A DNA stretch of 64,000 nucleotides from Prochilodus magdalenae. Its lineage: Eukaryota > Chordata > Actinopteri > Characiformes > Prochilodontidae. The stretch lies in assembly GCA_024036415.1 (NCBI GenBank), contig JAMWET010001661.1, forward strand, positions 1,793,501 to 1,857,500. Direction: 5' to 3'. This document shows positions 33,600-63,690 of the stretch, one piece after another. The notes under the pieces were generated by a model. That model saw only the letters and a list, made by a program, of their open reading frames with translations, searched no databases and had not been told where the DNA came from. The position numbers and the translations under genes are program-made. The first letter of the stretch is position 1, and each line of letters opens with the position of its first letter.

Positions 33600-36060
33600 T
33601 AATAGTGTTCGAGTTCAGTGTTCTGAGGAATGCAGGTGTTTGTTTGTATTACGTGCATTAAAAATACATAGCTTACAAAGATTACAAACAAGCATTTAAA
33701 ACTAACTAAAAGAATGCATGACGAGTAAATAAAAAAAAGAAAGAAAGAAAGAAAAGGATTCAGGGGAGAAAAGTGTTTTGACACCTTTTAAGAGGCTGAA
33801 GTTTCGTACCTCGCTTCGTTGTTTTGGTCCGCCTTAACCGATGCAGCCGGTACCTTAATGGTGTGTCGGCACCAGAATCTGACAGCCACATTATTTAAGG
33901 TGGAAAGAAAATTTGATTAAGAGGCTAAAAAAAGAAGCAAATCTCACCTCCAGCATCGTTTCCACCGTGAATAATACTGTTTGGTTTGGTTTTAGTTGCT
34001 CGTTCAATTACTAATAATCGTTTACTGCAACCCGAATCATAAAGAGAACTAAGAATTATATATACCTATATATTGTATAGAAATCTCTTCTGTGAGTGGA
34101 GTTTGTGCGACAGGTGCGGGTGAATAGTAGGGATGGCAACATCATGGTTTCTTTTTCATTTAATGTTATACCAAGTAATACCAAGGCTAATATTCCGACA
34201 CCAATACTTCAACAACGGCAACAACAATACATAAAAAGTTATACAGTTAAACCATGTCAAAAATATGCCAGATAAAAGGTAGAGAACAAGTATGCCTAAT
34301 ATTCTGTTCATGTTATATAAGACTATTGCTCATGTCCACTTAAAGATGAACATTTCAGTGTCACTTTTGTACATTTGGTTTAAAGTGGCTTCCGTCCATC
34401 TCTAGTGAGCAGCGCTGGTGATGTTTAAAGCTGGTAATTAAATTTTCGCTGTTCAAATTTTCCTGCCCTACATGTCTTCCACCAGAATGACCCTCTAGTT
34501 GATTAGAGTGAAAAAACAGACTTCACGTCAAGCATTTAAGCTACATTACACAGTAGGTAAAAGTGGCCCAAATCTGATTTTCTTCATAAGCTATTTATAC
34601 TGTCTTTCAAAGCTAGTCTACACCCTCTCCAAAACCGACCTGCATGTGTCATGTTCACGCTGAGGTAAATAATGACTGCATCTCCATTGTGTACTACACA
34701 GTAATACCACACAGCATATACTCTGTACTAATCTTAATAGTAGGGGTTTGGAAAACTAGTACACAAAATGTTGTCATACTGCCCCATTCTTACCTTCAGG
34801 AGGCGATGAAAATCTTATTTTTACTGCCTATATTAACAGGTTTGGGCTGCATTCACTTTTATACACCATTTCTGGTTCTAGCTCACCACCTCATCACGTT
34901 AGGGTTTCCAGATGTGAGAGTTCCTCCTCTGTGTCTGTTTAATGCTACATTGTGGAATAACAGTGTCCATCAATCCCATACTCAAAAATCATTCTATTTC
35001 ATCTTTGCCAGGACTACAGTTAATTTCTTCCAAAAACTCTTTAAACATGGAGCGGTTGAGAAGTGCTTAAATTTTTTTGCAAAGGAACATTGCTTTAGCA
35101 TATCTCAATTAATGAAGCTAGCATTAGTGCTGCTATGGTGACTGAGTAGTCAGCCAACATGGAGGCCCAGCAGGTATTTCACAGGTTGCATCTCATTTGT
35201 GTACACACAAAATATTATACATACTGCATTATTTCTTACTAACAGGGAGTGATGGAGCTTACATCATACCAAGCTGGACTCTGAAGGCCACTTTTATTAT
35301 AATCGAATAAAAAAGCAAATAAATAATGCACTGCAAAAAATAAATAATGCCTTATTCACTTGATTACATTACAGGCAGTTCTGACAGATTTGACTTGAAC
35401 CACACAATTTCTGGTCGCTGTCGCATCACGCTCCGCCATTTCCACACATGAGATGCTCCTCCCTCTATGGTTCCCATTGCATGGTGGGACAACAGTATTA
35501 TCACACCTAATAATTGACTGGTTCTAAGTGTGTATTGTGGATTTTTGAATATATTCACCTTTGACATTTGTAACTGTACTACATACTACATACTACACAC
35601 TACATACTACATAATCAAAATCTCGTTAATATTATTATTAGGTGCCTGCTATAATATCCAAATGGGCTTTCATGACTGACTCGCCCTCCATCACAGTCGT
35701 ACAGAAAGTCCAAAAAGATTAATCACAAACCAAACCCGTTTTATTTGTAATGTATTGTTTGGGCAACTTCAATAATTGATCATCATCCATTCCTTTTATC
35801 CACTGTACAGCTGGGCTTGCACCCAGGGGATTTATCAGACTTCGGGAAGGCAGTTATGAGGCATACTTTGCACATGTATATTGGGGGGCTAGTTACAAGA
35901 TACACTTAATTAGTAAGAAAACTTATTAGAAAGAAAATTAGATTTACTAGAGTTAAATTAGTGACAGAAGGGGAACCCTGCCCTCTGCGAACTGGTGAGG
36001 AACAGCACAACAACCCTGCAAATGACTTTTTGTTCTTTGCCAGTAAAAACAATCTTTGTA
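33600..36060. other. Intergenic cmtm4-dync1li2, no supported gene
   Basis: Contains a GAAA repeat (33739-33760), a tract of TACTACATACTACA words at 35575-35625 and the longest frame in the window (34644-35141 plus, 165 codons). That frame has no recognisable domain and no splice or promoter support. Confidence 0.4.
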
Positions 36061-36079
36061 AATAAAATGATCTTGTACA

Positions 36080-36630
36080 CTCATCAAAAGGAAGGTTGCC
36101 CAAATAACTGCACCCAGAAGGAATGAAACTTAGTGGGGAAGTTTGACATTATGAGGCATGTGAATGATTCAAGTTTCATGTCGGCTGCGCATGTGACCTA
36201 AGCAAGGACGAGCCTCATTTGAAGACATTCAGCTAGCAGTGTTGCCCCCACATGATACATCATGATACATGTTAGTGCTGGCGCCGTTGCCAGATGACTG
36301 CATGACACTGGACTACACGCACACAGACTGTTAGGACGACTCCCCTTAAAACCACGTCAGCATCACCAAAGACTGAAATCATCACAGACTGTCATGGAGT
36401 GACTCCGAATAGTCTTCAGTGACAAGTCCTATTTTAGTCTTGGTAGAGACAACCAACAAATCCATGTGTGAAGGCACCATGGTCAGCTCCAAAATGTGTT
36501 AACATATTCAAGCAGCATGTCACACAACACTATTAGGAACTCTAGTATTCTATGCCGAGACATCTGGCATGTTGCCTTAGCCAAAACGCATAGTGAGAGA
36601 CACTACTTCTGCATGTGTAGCTCAATAATA
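36080..36630 (+). pseudogene. Tc1-like transposase remnant, second family
   Basis: Around 36408-36475 the plus strand reads RIVFSDKSYFSLGRDNQQIH, the block around the first catalytic Asp of Tc1-type transposases (usually SDES.F.LG..DGR..VWR), followed by a stop where the Trp codon is expected. The upstream stretch (36225-36360) is also like the mid-region of this family. Terminal repeats and the rest of the catalytic domain are not recognisable. Confidence 0.6.
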
Positions 36631-37064
36631 TTGCCCATATTAGTTGAAATTTATAATCCATTTTTTCTGGTAACCTTTATCTTCCTTCACAATAGTATTG
36701 CAATCACACAGTGGATGCAACTATTCTTCTGCTGAAAAGTATTTCTCATTTTGAGATTGTGGTAAAATTATAAGATTACTTAAGTTATTTCTAGACTTGT
36801 TTTACTTATTTTAAATCATTTTGGTAAGGAAATGTTTTCTAAACCTGCTAATATAGTGATAATATAGAATAACTCTTCCTAAACCCCCTTAAGCAAGTAA
36901 CAAACAGTTAATACATATAAAGGAAATTATCTTATAATAAGTAATACCTGATAACCTGGGGTGTTCACTTAAACATCACCACATAATTTGGAAGCAACCA
37001 TGTGGTAACCATCTCATGGCAAATGTCATATATTGCGATAAACTGCAATGAGGGATTTTGTTCT

Positions 37065-37155
37065 AAGATAAGGAAATCCTTTATTAGTCCCACAGTGGGG
37101 AAATTCACAGTGTTACAGCAGCAAAGGGATAGCAAGGTACTCAGTACAAAAAAAA
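37065..37155. repeat. Interspersed repeat, TTTATTAGTCCCACAGTGGG type
   Basis: CCTTTATTAGTCCCACAGTG followed by GGGAAATTCACAGTG, TTACAGCAGCAAAGG and an A run. This is a motif seen in many fish genomes, probably the end of a non-LTR element in reverse orientation. Confidence 0.45.
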
Positions 37156-37469
37156 AAAATTACTAATAATAGTTATGTTACCATTAAAGTGTTATGTCAG
37201 ATGCCGTAATATTATAAAAGCTTTAGGCTTTGTACTCTAGTAAGTTATCACAGCACAAAACATCAGAGCACGGGACATGGCCATCATAATCTGAATTCTC
37301 TTTTTGGTCCAAAATAAAATGATGAAACTCCAAGATGAGCAGGAGACGGCACTGCCCTCTAGTGGAAAGGTCGGAGATGCACAGTCAATCCAAGTCAAAA
37401 TTATTACTAAATGAAACTACAACCACATAAATAAGAAAAACAGAGGACAAACGCTAGATGGAGTCTGGA

Positions 37470-37482
37470 TTTGTGTTTTATT
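37470..37482 (-). terminator. Candidate distal poly(A) signal of dync1li2
   Basis: TTTATT at 37477-37482 gives AATAAA on the minus strand, about 4 kb beyond the stop codon of dync1li2. Other candidates lie nearer (for example TTTATT at 39222), so the true 3' end is open. Confidence 0.25.
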
Positions 37483-38611
37483 GAAGCCAAGTCTGAAACA
37501 AAAGACATGTTTTCTTTATTTCTCTGCCAGCACTAAAAGCGTGATTCCACACAATCGCATTTACTGCATCAGGTTAAAGCCATACAGTCAGGTCGAGCTG
37601 AATATGTGCACAAACAGGCGTCTTTCATGTGGAAAGTATCTTTATAAGTCCAAACAGGGCTGAGAGCAGAAGCTAACTGAACCGTTGTCTTCTTACAAAC
37701 AGGGAGAAGTGCATATTGTAGACTTAAGCACAGCTGTCAAGTTTTATCCGAGGTTGAGTAAAACATCAACAATTATATCTGATCTGCCATTAGTTTTAAC
37801 TGTTGTGCATCCACGATCAAAATCTAAACAAGTGCAACTCAATGAGCTTCCTTAGAAGTTCAAGCCAAATATATTGATTTTGGTGGCCAGATATGGATTC
37901 TTTCATTTGATGTTACTTTATCTCCCCAGGGAAAGCAGATGTGTCCAACAAAAGGAAGCTGCAGAAGCTTTGAAGAAGCTTCAAGCACAGAGCCAGCGTG
38001 GCAGTTTCGGTGCATTTAATTTTTGCTCTAAATTACAGTGATTACAAGGAATCAGATTTGCAGATAATCAAACATGATTCCAGAAAAAGCAAACTTAGCA
38101 AATCACTGAGCATAACAGTCCAATACAACCTTAATCCCACCATTACTTAAACTGGAACAAAGACTGAAAAATCTGCAGATGGTTTAAATGTGAAGAACAC
38201 ATGTGAAGTGCTTTGTAGGTAAACATAAGTAAAATTAGCTCTCTGAGCAGAACGAATGGACTGTAATTAAATTATTACAGAGCTTTAACAGCAGAAGTGC
38301 TTAATTACTAAAACAAAAGAAAATAATCCAGACTTATCAATGATAATGACATTATTGTGCTTGACTATCAGCAAAGGCTTAGCCCTGCCCAGCAAAAAAG
38401 CTAATTCATATGCAATCATATGTAGATTCAGTATGCATATCCTCCATTCAGTTGGTATGAGACTCTTCTTTCCAAACAGTTGATACAGTTCATGCAAAAA
38501 AAAAAAAAAGAAAAGAAAAAAAGAACCAAAAACAAACAAAATCTAAATTAAAAAAGTAGACTCTGCACACCATGTGGTCACTTCCCTTAAGAAACTGAAA
38601 AAAGGAGATGT

Positions 38612-38632
38612 ATATATATATATATATATAAT
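38612..38632. repeat. (TA)n microsatellite
   Basis: About ten TA units. Confidence 0.9.
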
Positions 38633-38847
38633 CATAAACTATCAAGTGGGGCGGCACAATATTCTGTCAGTCCTTATTGCACTATGGGACTTTGTATTAT
38701 GCAGATAAGCATGAGCCCTCCATTGGTTAAAACAATGTAGATATTCAGTTGTGACAGATTAATTCACTAATGGTTTTTAAAAGAGGAATTCCACCTTTTA
38801 TTATTCGCACATAATTAAGTGGTTAAGATGCAAACAATGTTGTTCAT

Positions 38848-39025
38848 AGTGGTTTGGTGTGAAACACCCCATTTTAGAGAAATCCAGAATTGTTTACAGT
38901 GGTGGTAATGGGAACCAGACATCCAACTCTAAAAGCTCCTTTACAGTAGTCATTATTATAGAGTTTTCTGTTCCTAAATTAATTTAGCGATTTGAAAAAA
39001 AAAACAAAAAATTATTGGGTGAGGC
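38848..39025 (+). repeat. Dispersed MITE-like repeat, copy 3
   Basis: GTGGTTTGGTGTGAAACACC, TTTAGAGAAATCCAGAATTG and TTTACAGTGGTGGTAATGGG match the copies at 17453 and 43274. The right end GGGTGAGGCAAAA is the family's terminal motif. Confidence 0.55.
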
Positions 39026-40599
39026 AAAAGAAAAAAATAAAAAAATAAAAAAAAACAAAAAAAAAAAACACTTATCAGATCGAAGTCAAGATTTTTTTTT
39101 TTTAAACACAAAATGGCTATATCAGTTTTGTAGATATGATTATCTCTGGTTCCCCTATTACCACCAAAAAAAAAATTTCACGTCAAGCCACCAATTGGCT
39201 CTGCTTACATCTCAGCCACGATTTATTGCAATTCCGGGGGGGGGGGGGGCTTTCCTCTAATAAATATCATACTCAGTGTAATGATGTTGGGAATATGTGC
39301 TAATGTTGCTGCCCTAACACCAGAACATTCAAACAGAGTGAACACACACCACCTCAGTGAGCAGAATTTTGGAATGAATGGCTTCTCTAGTTGTGCTCAC
39401 CTGGGAGACGAATTAGGACGCGACTCACAAATGCACTCACTCATACCACATGTGGATTCTTTGGTTCCAGGTTCCAATCTGTATTTTCCAATTTTTTTAG
39501 ATTTTGTTTCCTGAAGCGGCTGCTGAGATCCGCTTTAGCTGCTCAGTTTAACATCTTTATTCTTTAATGCTAGTTAAGGGTTAAGGTTCTTAAAAACTGA
39601 GTTACAGGATGGGGAAGGGGCGGAGAAAACAGAAAAAACTAAAAAATTGCTAATGTTCTATATTTTGTTCTGCCTATTCTCACAAAAAAAACCCCAAAAA
39701 AAACAATGAATTTACATATATTAATTGGATATGAAACAGTATCAGAAGAGTTGACATTAGCAAATAGGACAAAGTGACTATAGCTATTAGCATGAAGGCT
39801 ACCACAGGCTGATATAGGGTTGATACACTGAAGGCAGAGCGGCGCTGGGCACTCAGGCGGGCCAAATAAAGCATTTTCCTTCAAGGATATTTCTCTACAG
39901 TTTCATTGTGTACACATCAGGAATGTTTTACACTGCCAGACAGTCTGCATCTCTATGCATGGTGGGGGAAAAAACGTGACATGGGAAGACATTCATTTCA
40001 TTATTTCAGTAAAACTATTCAGACTATTACAGTAAATGAAATAAATGGGGGGGAGGGGGTTGTATTAGTGATCTGGGTCATTTAGGTCAATTTTAACAAG
40101 TGTGTGGTTTTTTTTTTTTTTTTTAAACATACAAAAGGTCATGCTTCTCCTATTGCTTGGCTGGGAAAAAAAAAAGACATAGGCCACAAAAGTAAGCAAA
40201 AAGCATTTTAGGAGAGAAAAGTAATAGCAAAAAACACCAGAGTTGTAGAAAAACAAAAAGTAAATAAATACCTGAAGCAGAACAAAAAATAAAAATAAAA
40301 AAATAAAATGAGGAAAGAAATACAACAAAAAAAATTAAAACAAGCAATAAAAAAATAAACTAAATAAATACTAATAGCAAAAAAACAAACAAAAAAAAAA
40401 AACAACAAAAAAAACAGCAAACAAAAAAAAAAAAAAAAAAAAAAATTACAGGCAAAAGACAAGAAAAAGAAAGAGAAACCTCTGACCGTTGGTGCTACAG
40501 TGCAATTCCTCTTTTGGAGACACAGGCAGAGGCTGTGCCAGGCACTTGGGAGTCTTCTGAATTTTTTTTTTATTCAGGGAAAAAAAAAAAAAAAAATAA

Positions 40600-40632
40600 A
40601 AAAAAAAAATAATAATAATAATAATAATAATA
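40600..40632. repeat. (AAT)n tract
   Basis: A-rich run passing into AATAATAAT units inside the presumed dync1li2 3'UTR. Confidence 0.8.
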
Positions 40633-41549
40633 TGCTGCCTCGCCCCTTTTCTCCCAAAAACCAACTGTAGCCACAAAAAAATAGACCAAAAAAAAAAAAC
40701 TACATGACAAGCAAAAAAACTCTTTGCGCTCCAACACCTGCCAATACTTTCATCGCATCTGAAAAACTTCATAATTTGTTAAAATAACTGACTTTTATAC
40801 AAAAAACTGAAACAAAGCTCGTATAGCAAACTCTTTGTGCATATTTACAGAATCAATTGAAGCGGCGAGCGTGTGCCATTCTCGTCCGCACTTTGAAAGG
40901 CCAGCAGGTTTTTTTTAAATGTATCTATTCATTTTCTTTTAAATCAGTCGTTAGTGTCATGGCGCCAGTGGTGGTGTAAGCACGTTAGCAAAGAAGCTAA
41001 ACATCTGATGGAAGAAAACCAAGAAAATATTTAATCTTCGAAGTTTTGTTTCCATATAAATACATCATACCTATGTTTTTACATACTACATACTTTCTGC
41101 AAGTATCTCATTTAGTCTTTTATCCTTTTTGTTTTTTTTTTAATCACCTGTAGCCACTGCAATCCTCCATTAGGTAAAGCAGAACGGGAAACAGCAGCAT
41201 GTTTCAGTATGTTTGCTGGGAGGGTGATTGGGGGGGGTTGGGGTGGATGATGACTGGGGAGGAGGGGTGCACATGTTTGTATATGCATGGTTTTAACCTG
41301 CCAGGCCTGCCTCGACAAAAAAAAAAAAAAAAAAAAAAAATTTACCACAAAAATGTTCGGAAATAAACAATAGTAGTATTCAGATCTCTTTTTGCTCCGT
41401 CCCCAAACATCTGATGCCATCCCAGCATAATGTTCAGCAAAACGAAACATACTGAACGAGTAGGGGGAGAGTGGGATTTTGGTCATTACAGTTCTCTTTA
41501 CGTTCTATAAGCATGTTTTTGTTTTGCTGTTGTTTAAGCTCAGAGGAGC

Positions 41550-60059
<18,510 letters not shown>

Positions 60060-60140
60060 CTTCCCCATCAGCCGCGCCGCTTTTCCCGCCCGCATTCCGG
60101 TAACCACGCCCATTCGACGCCCTGATTGGCTGAAGATAGG
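60060..60140 (-). promoter_or_regulatory. dync1li2: dync1li2 5'UTR and core promoter
   Basis: Immediately upstream of the ATG (reading on minus) lies a GC-rich stretch with GCGGGCGGGAAAAGCGGC (GC-box, 60077-60094), GGGCGTGG (60106-60113) and CAGCCAATCAGG, an inverted CCAAT box at 60121-60132. This arrangement without TATA fits a housekeeping promoter, which is what dynein subunits usually have. Confidence 0.6.
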
Positions 60141-60559
60141 ACGCTAAGCAAATATTACAGATCGAGATTGTAAGTATTAATATTTTTAATCGCTTCGCCT
60201 GAATTCTGTATTCAACACTGCAGACCTTTGTATCCATTTGTCATTCTATGTAGCTTTGAAAAGCTAATGAATTGAAAATAATGCTAATTAGTTGACTAAT
60301 AAATTGAAAATAATTTTATTTAAAAACATTCAGGTGTATGTTTTTAGACTTTTTGCAAATACATGTTTAATATTTTATCTGTAGTAATATATTTATCATA
60401 GAGACGCTTTTCTCTTAATTCAAATATTCTCCATGACTTTATCAATAACCGCTTTGCTGCCTTTTTTTATCATATCGTGTTAACTTTAAAATTAAATTCA
60501 CTTAGTACACAAATTAAATGTAAATGTCATCTAGGTTGTGTTTTTATTTCTATATTTCG

Positions 60560-60905
60560 CTACAGCGTAATAGTCCTGGCGTTGCTGGCCCATCAGAGCG
60601 CGGAGGAGGCGTGGCTCCGCAATACGGGTGTAAAAAACATAAAACCGAAAAAAGGGTGGTGGCTTCGCCTGAAGGACCCAAAGTCGCAACTCCAAACTTC
60701 AGTTTCATAAACTCACATATATCACGTCCGGCAAACACAGAAATCATATGGTGGCTTTAAAAAACGACCTACGACGTATTCCGCTGTAGCGTTAAAGAAA
60801 CAAAACTGTCCGTGTTTTTGTTTCATCCATTTATGTTTGTGATTGTGATCCGGCGTCTGGGCGGGCAACCCCATACGCGTTGGCTTGAATGACGTCATCC
60901 TTTAC
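60560..60905. promoter_or_regulatory. Second promoter-like cluster: GC-box and perfect CRE
   Basis: A CpG-richer stretch containing GGGCGGG (60859-60865) and the palindromic cAMP-response element TGACGTCA (60890-60897), followed by ordinary AT-rich DNA. No coding exon is attached on either side. It could be a distal alternative promoter for dync1li2 or the promoter of an undetected plus-strand or non-coding transcript. Frames at 60477-60760 have no recognisable protein. Confidence 0.4.
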
Positions 60906-61339
60906 TCCTGATTTTGGCAGCTTTTTAGCTAAATGTCACAATACGTAGCACGTTTTTGTGGTGATTGATCAGGAGATTAACATATATACATATACTGGGC
61001 CAAAAAGGTCACAAACTAACACAGCGGTCAAAGCAATGTGTGAATGAAGAAGGAATGAAGGAACAGTGCTAGTGTATGGATAAAAGAATCAACGGGTGAC
61101 AGGCAGTGAAAGTGTTTTGTGTGGCTGGGACCAGAGACATTAGCCTTGTGACTGGTTAAGGGAATGCTTACAGAAGTGCCATCCAAGATTCTGACCATCC
61201 AGTTTACATGTTGAAGATAGAAACATGATAAAATATAATGGTCATTTATAAGACTTTTGGAAGATATTCACATTCATACATTATACATGTATACTTTGGC
61301 CCTTAGGAACAAGCTTAGTTTTATTAGAAAGAAAAGACA

Positions 61340-61966
61340 GGCTGTGTTCAAAATGGAACTACATACTACACACATACTAAATCAGTAGTATGCAGTATGC
61401 AGTATGCGACCAAATTGAAAATCTGCAGTGCACTGATGATACCTGGATGGTGTACTACTCCTGTCAGAGTTTCTAGTATACAGGGGAAGCTTTTTTCGTG
61501 CTCTACTGCATCCCATCATGCACTGCTTGCTTCAGCTGAGAAAATGACGGTGGGTAATGCTGGGGAAAAAAGCTCAGTCAACTGAGTATAAATTTGAGTA
61601 TAGTGATTGTAGTGGGGTGTGCTTTTATAAAAAATCAGCCTCAGAAAGTGTAAATATACAGGTCTACATTTGAATAAAAGAGGAGCTCGCTTTAGAGGGT
61701 CAGTTTTGAAGTGAAATAGATAGGGTTAGCCAACAGCTAGGTTACAGTTCCAGTTAATTGAGCTGCGTTAGCAGCAGCTAGCTCTAAACAGTGGATACAG
61801 TAATAACAGCTCTGAGGTAAATGTGAGGTAACTGGTCATGTGACTGTGTTAGCATGCTACCCTACACGTCAGAACTTGTTACTCTACTGGACACTATACA
61901 TAGGGCAGTATGTAATACGGTAGTGTGCAGTATGTAGTATAGTAGTGTTCCATTTCAAATACAGCC
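61340..61966. mobile_element. Non-autonomous DNA transposon with inverted termini, 627 bp
   Basis: The left end GGCTGTGTTCAAAATGGAAC and the right end GTTCCATTTCAAATACAGCC are inverted repeats over about 20 bp and are extended by TACATACTAC/GTAGTATAGTAG words. ACA flanks both sides (61337-61339 and 61967-61969), a possible 3-bp target duplication. Subterminal direct repeats of CAGTATG lie near both ends. It codes for nothing. The superfamily is not settled. Confidence 0.6.
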
Positions 61967-61969
61967 ACA

Positions 61970-62860
61970 GTTTAGGTTCCCGGGGATGTTAACTACAAAA
62001 CCACAAATCTTTAGCCGGGGTAAATATAGTAAAGACAGATTGGGGACCCCTGTGGGTAAAAAGGAAAAATAACAGAACAAACATCTTCAGCAAATAATAA
62101 TATCTATCATACTTGCACTTTAAATAAGTGAATTCAGTCATCCTAAACTATGGGGGATGGCAGTATAGATAACTCATCAAATATCACTCCACCTTCATCA
62201 GTTGTCCAGTTCGATTTCATTCAGCACCCATTTAGATTGTCTTTAATAGACTGATGCAACATGCTCAGACATAATTGATCTCTTACAGGGCATCTGTATC
62301 TATGTGACAGGTAAAAAGGTGGTTTGACATTTTGTCCATTTTTAAAGCACATTCTGACTCTAAACCAGTTTAAACCAGGTTTACAGACACATAATCAATA
62401 AAGACACCAGCTGCTAGTGTGCAGCCCCAGCACTCTCCCACAATAAAGAGAACAGTGAGTGAATGGATGCTAATTAGTGCTGAGATCATTGACAGATACT
62501 GTGCTACACCTGCTCCAGCTCTGGAGTGTTTGGGGGGAGGGGGTGTTAGCAGATGAGATTTGGCCATTGTAGCAACTCCTGGTCACTTACTAAGGTCAGA
62601 ACATATGATGGGTTATGAGCCCTCAATGGTTCCTTGAGACCAGAATTTTTCATTGTTTAGTCATAAAATTAACACTTATAACCTACATATCTACAAAACT
62701 CTAGTTTAGCTAGACATAATCATTTCCAGCCTATTTTTAACACTTACAGGTAACCAACTTGTTTTTCTTACTGTGACTGGCATATGTAAGTGAGATGTGT
62801 TCTGACTGGCTGCCCTATTTTTATTGAAACAGACATCCAGCTTGAAACACTCATGAATAG
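61970..62860. other. Intergenic, no gene seen
   Basis: AT-rich without recognised exon, repeat or signal apart from a G run at 62530-62542. Confidence 0.4.
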
Positions 62861-62864
62861 TTAA

Positions 62865-63270
62865 CCAATGAGTGATTGATTAGTCTATGAATGGTTATCC
62901 CGAGATTGATCAGTGAGCATTTGATTGATTAGCCAGCCTGTGATTGATTAACCTGTAGCTAATTAGCCAGACTGGGATTGGTTATCCCAAGCAAATTTAG
63001 CTTGAGATTGGTTAGCCAGCCTGTGATTGGTTAGCCAGAGCCTGTGATTAATTAGCCTGTGTTTGTTCATCCTGTGATTGGTTAGCCAGCCTGTGATTTT
63101 TTTTTTTGCCATCATATGATTGGTTAGCCTCTGATTGGTTACCCAGCCTGTGACTGATTAGCCTATGTTTGGTCAACCTGTGATTGGTTAGGCCAGGACT
63201 GACTAGTCTGTAATTGGTTAACCTATGTTAGGGTAGCCTGTGTTTGGTTAGCCTGGGAATAATAAGTTGG
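62865..63270. repeat. TGATTGGTTAGCC minisatellite
   Basis: About twenty-five imperfect units of 13-20 bp built on TGATTGGTTAGCCAGCC and TGTGATTGGTTAGCCTG. Each good unit includes ATTGG, the reverse of a CCAAT box, so the array has about eight such sites. Confidence 0.75.
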
Positions 63271-63655
63271 TTACTGGTTAGCACAGAACTAATTAGCTTG
63301 TTCTTGGAACGGAGTGCAATCAAACTCTTACAGCAATGTTCCATTATCTAGAGTAAGCCTTCTGAGAGGAGCAGAGTCTGTTACTAGTTACATTAACACC
63401 ATACAATGCGCTTACAGAAATTTTCCCATTTTGTTTTCAGATAGAGCTGCTGTTCATGGTGGGATGTACAGTTGGCAGGATTTGGGGCTCAGCCTGTAGG
63501 TCTCCAGGGAGTGCTAACATGCTAACATGCTATCATTCCAAAAGCATGAGTCATGAGAACGGCAGAATGGCCCTGAAACTCGACCTTCCATTCTTACTGT
63601 TCTTACTATTGTTATTGTCTGACAAGCAGTAGCTTCTACAGAACAACTGGACACA

Positions 63656-63690
<35 letters not shown>

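Larger units (their letters stand above)
37483..41549 (-). promoter_or_regulatory. dync1li2: dync1li2 3'UTR (probable extent)
   Basis: Runs on the minus strand from the stop codon. From 38470 to 40720 the plus strand is extremely A-rich (many A runs of 8-20), so the transcript would be U-rich. A run of 14 G lies at 39236-39249 and a G-run cluster at 41218-41268 (C-rich in the transcript). The reading frames of 60-108 codons here are poly-Phe/Leu translations of U-rich tracts. The 3' end is not fixed. Confidence 0.45.

Noticed and set aside
40065..40772. Several minus-strand Phe/Leu-rich frames
   Set aside because: Translations of U-rich 3'UTR sequence.
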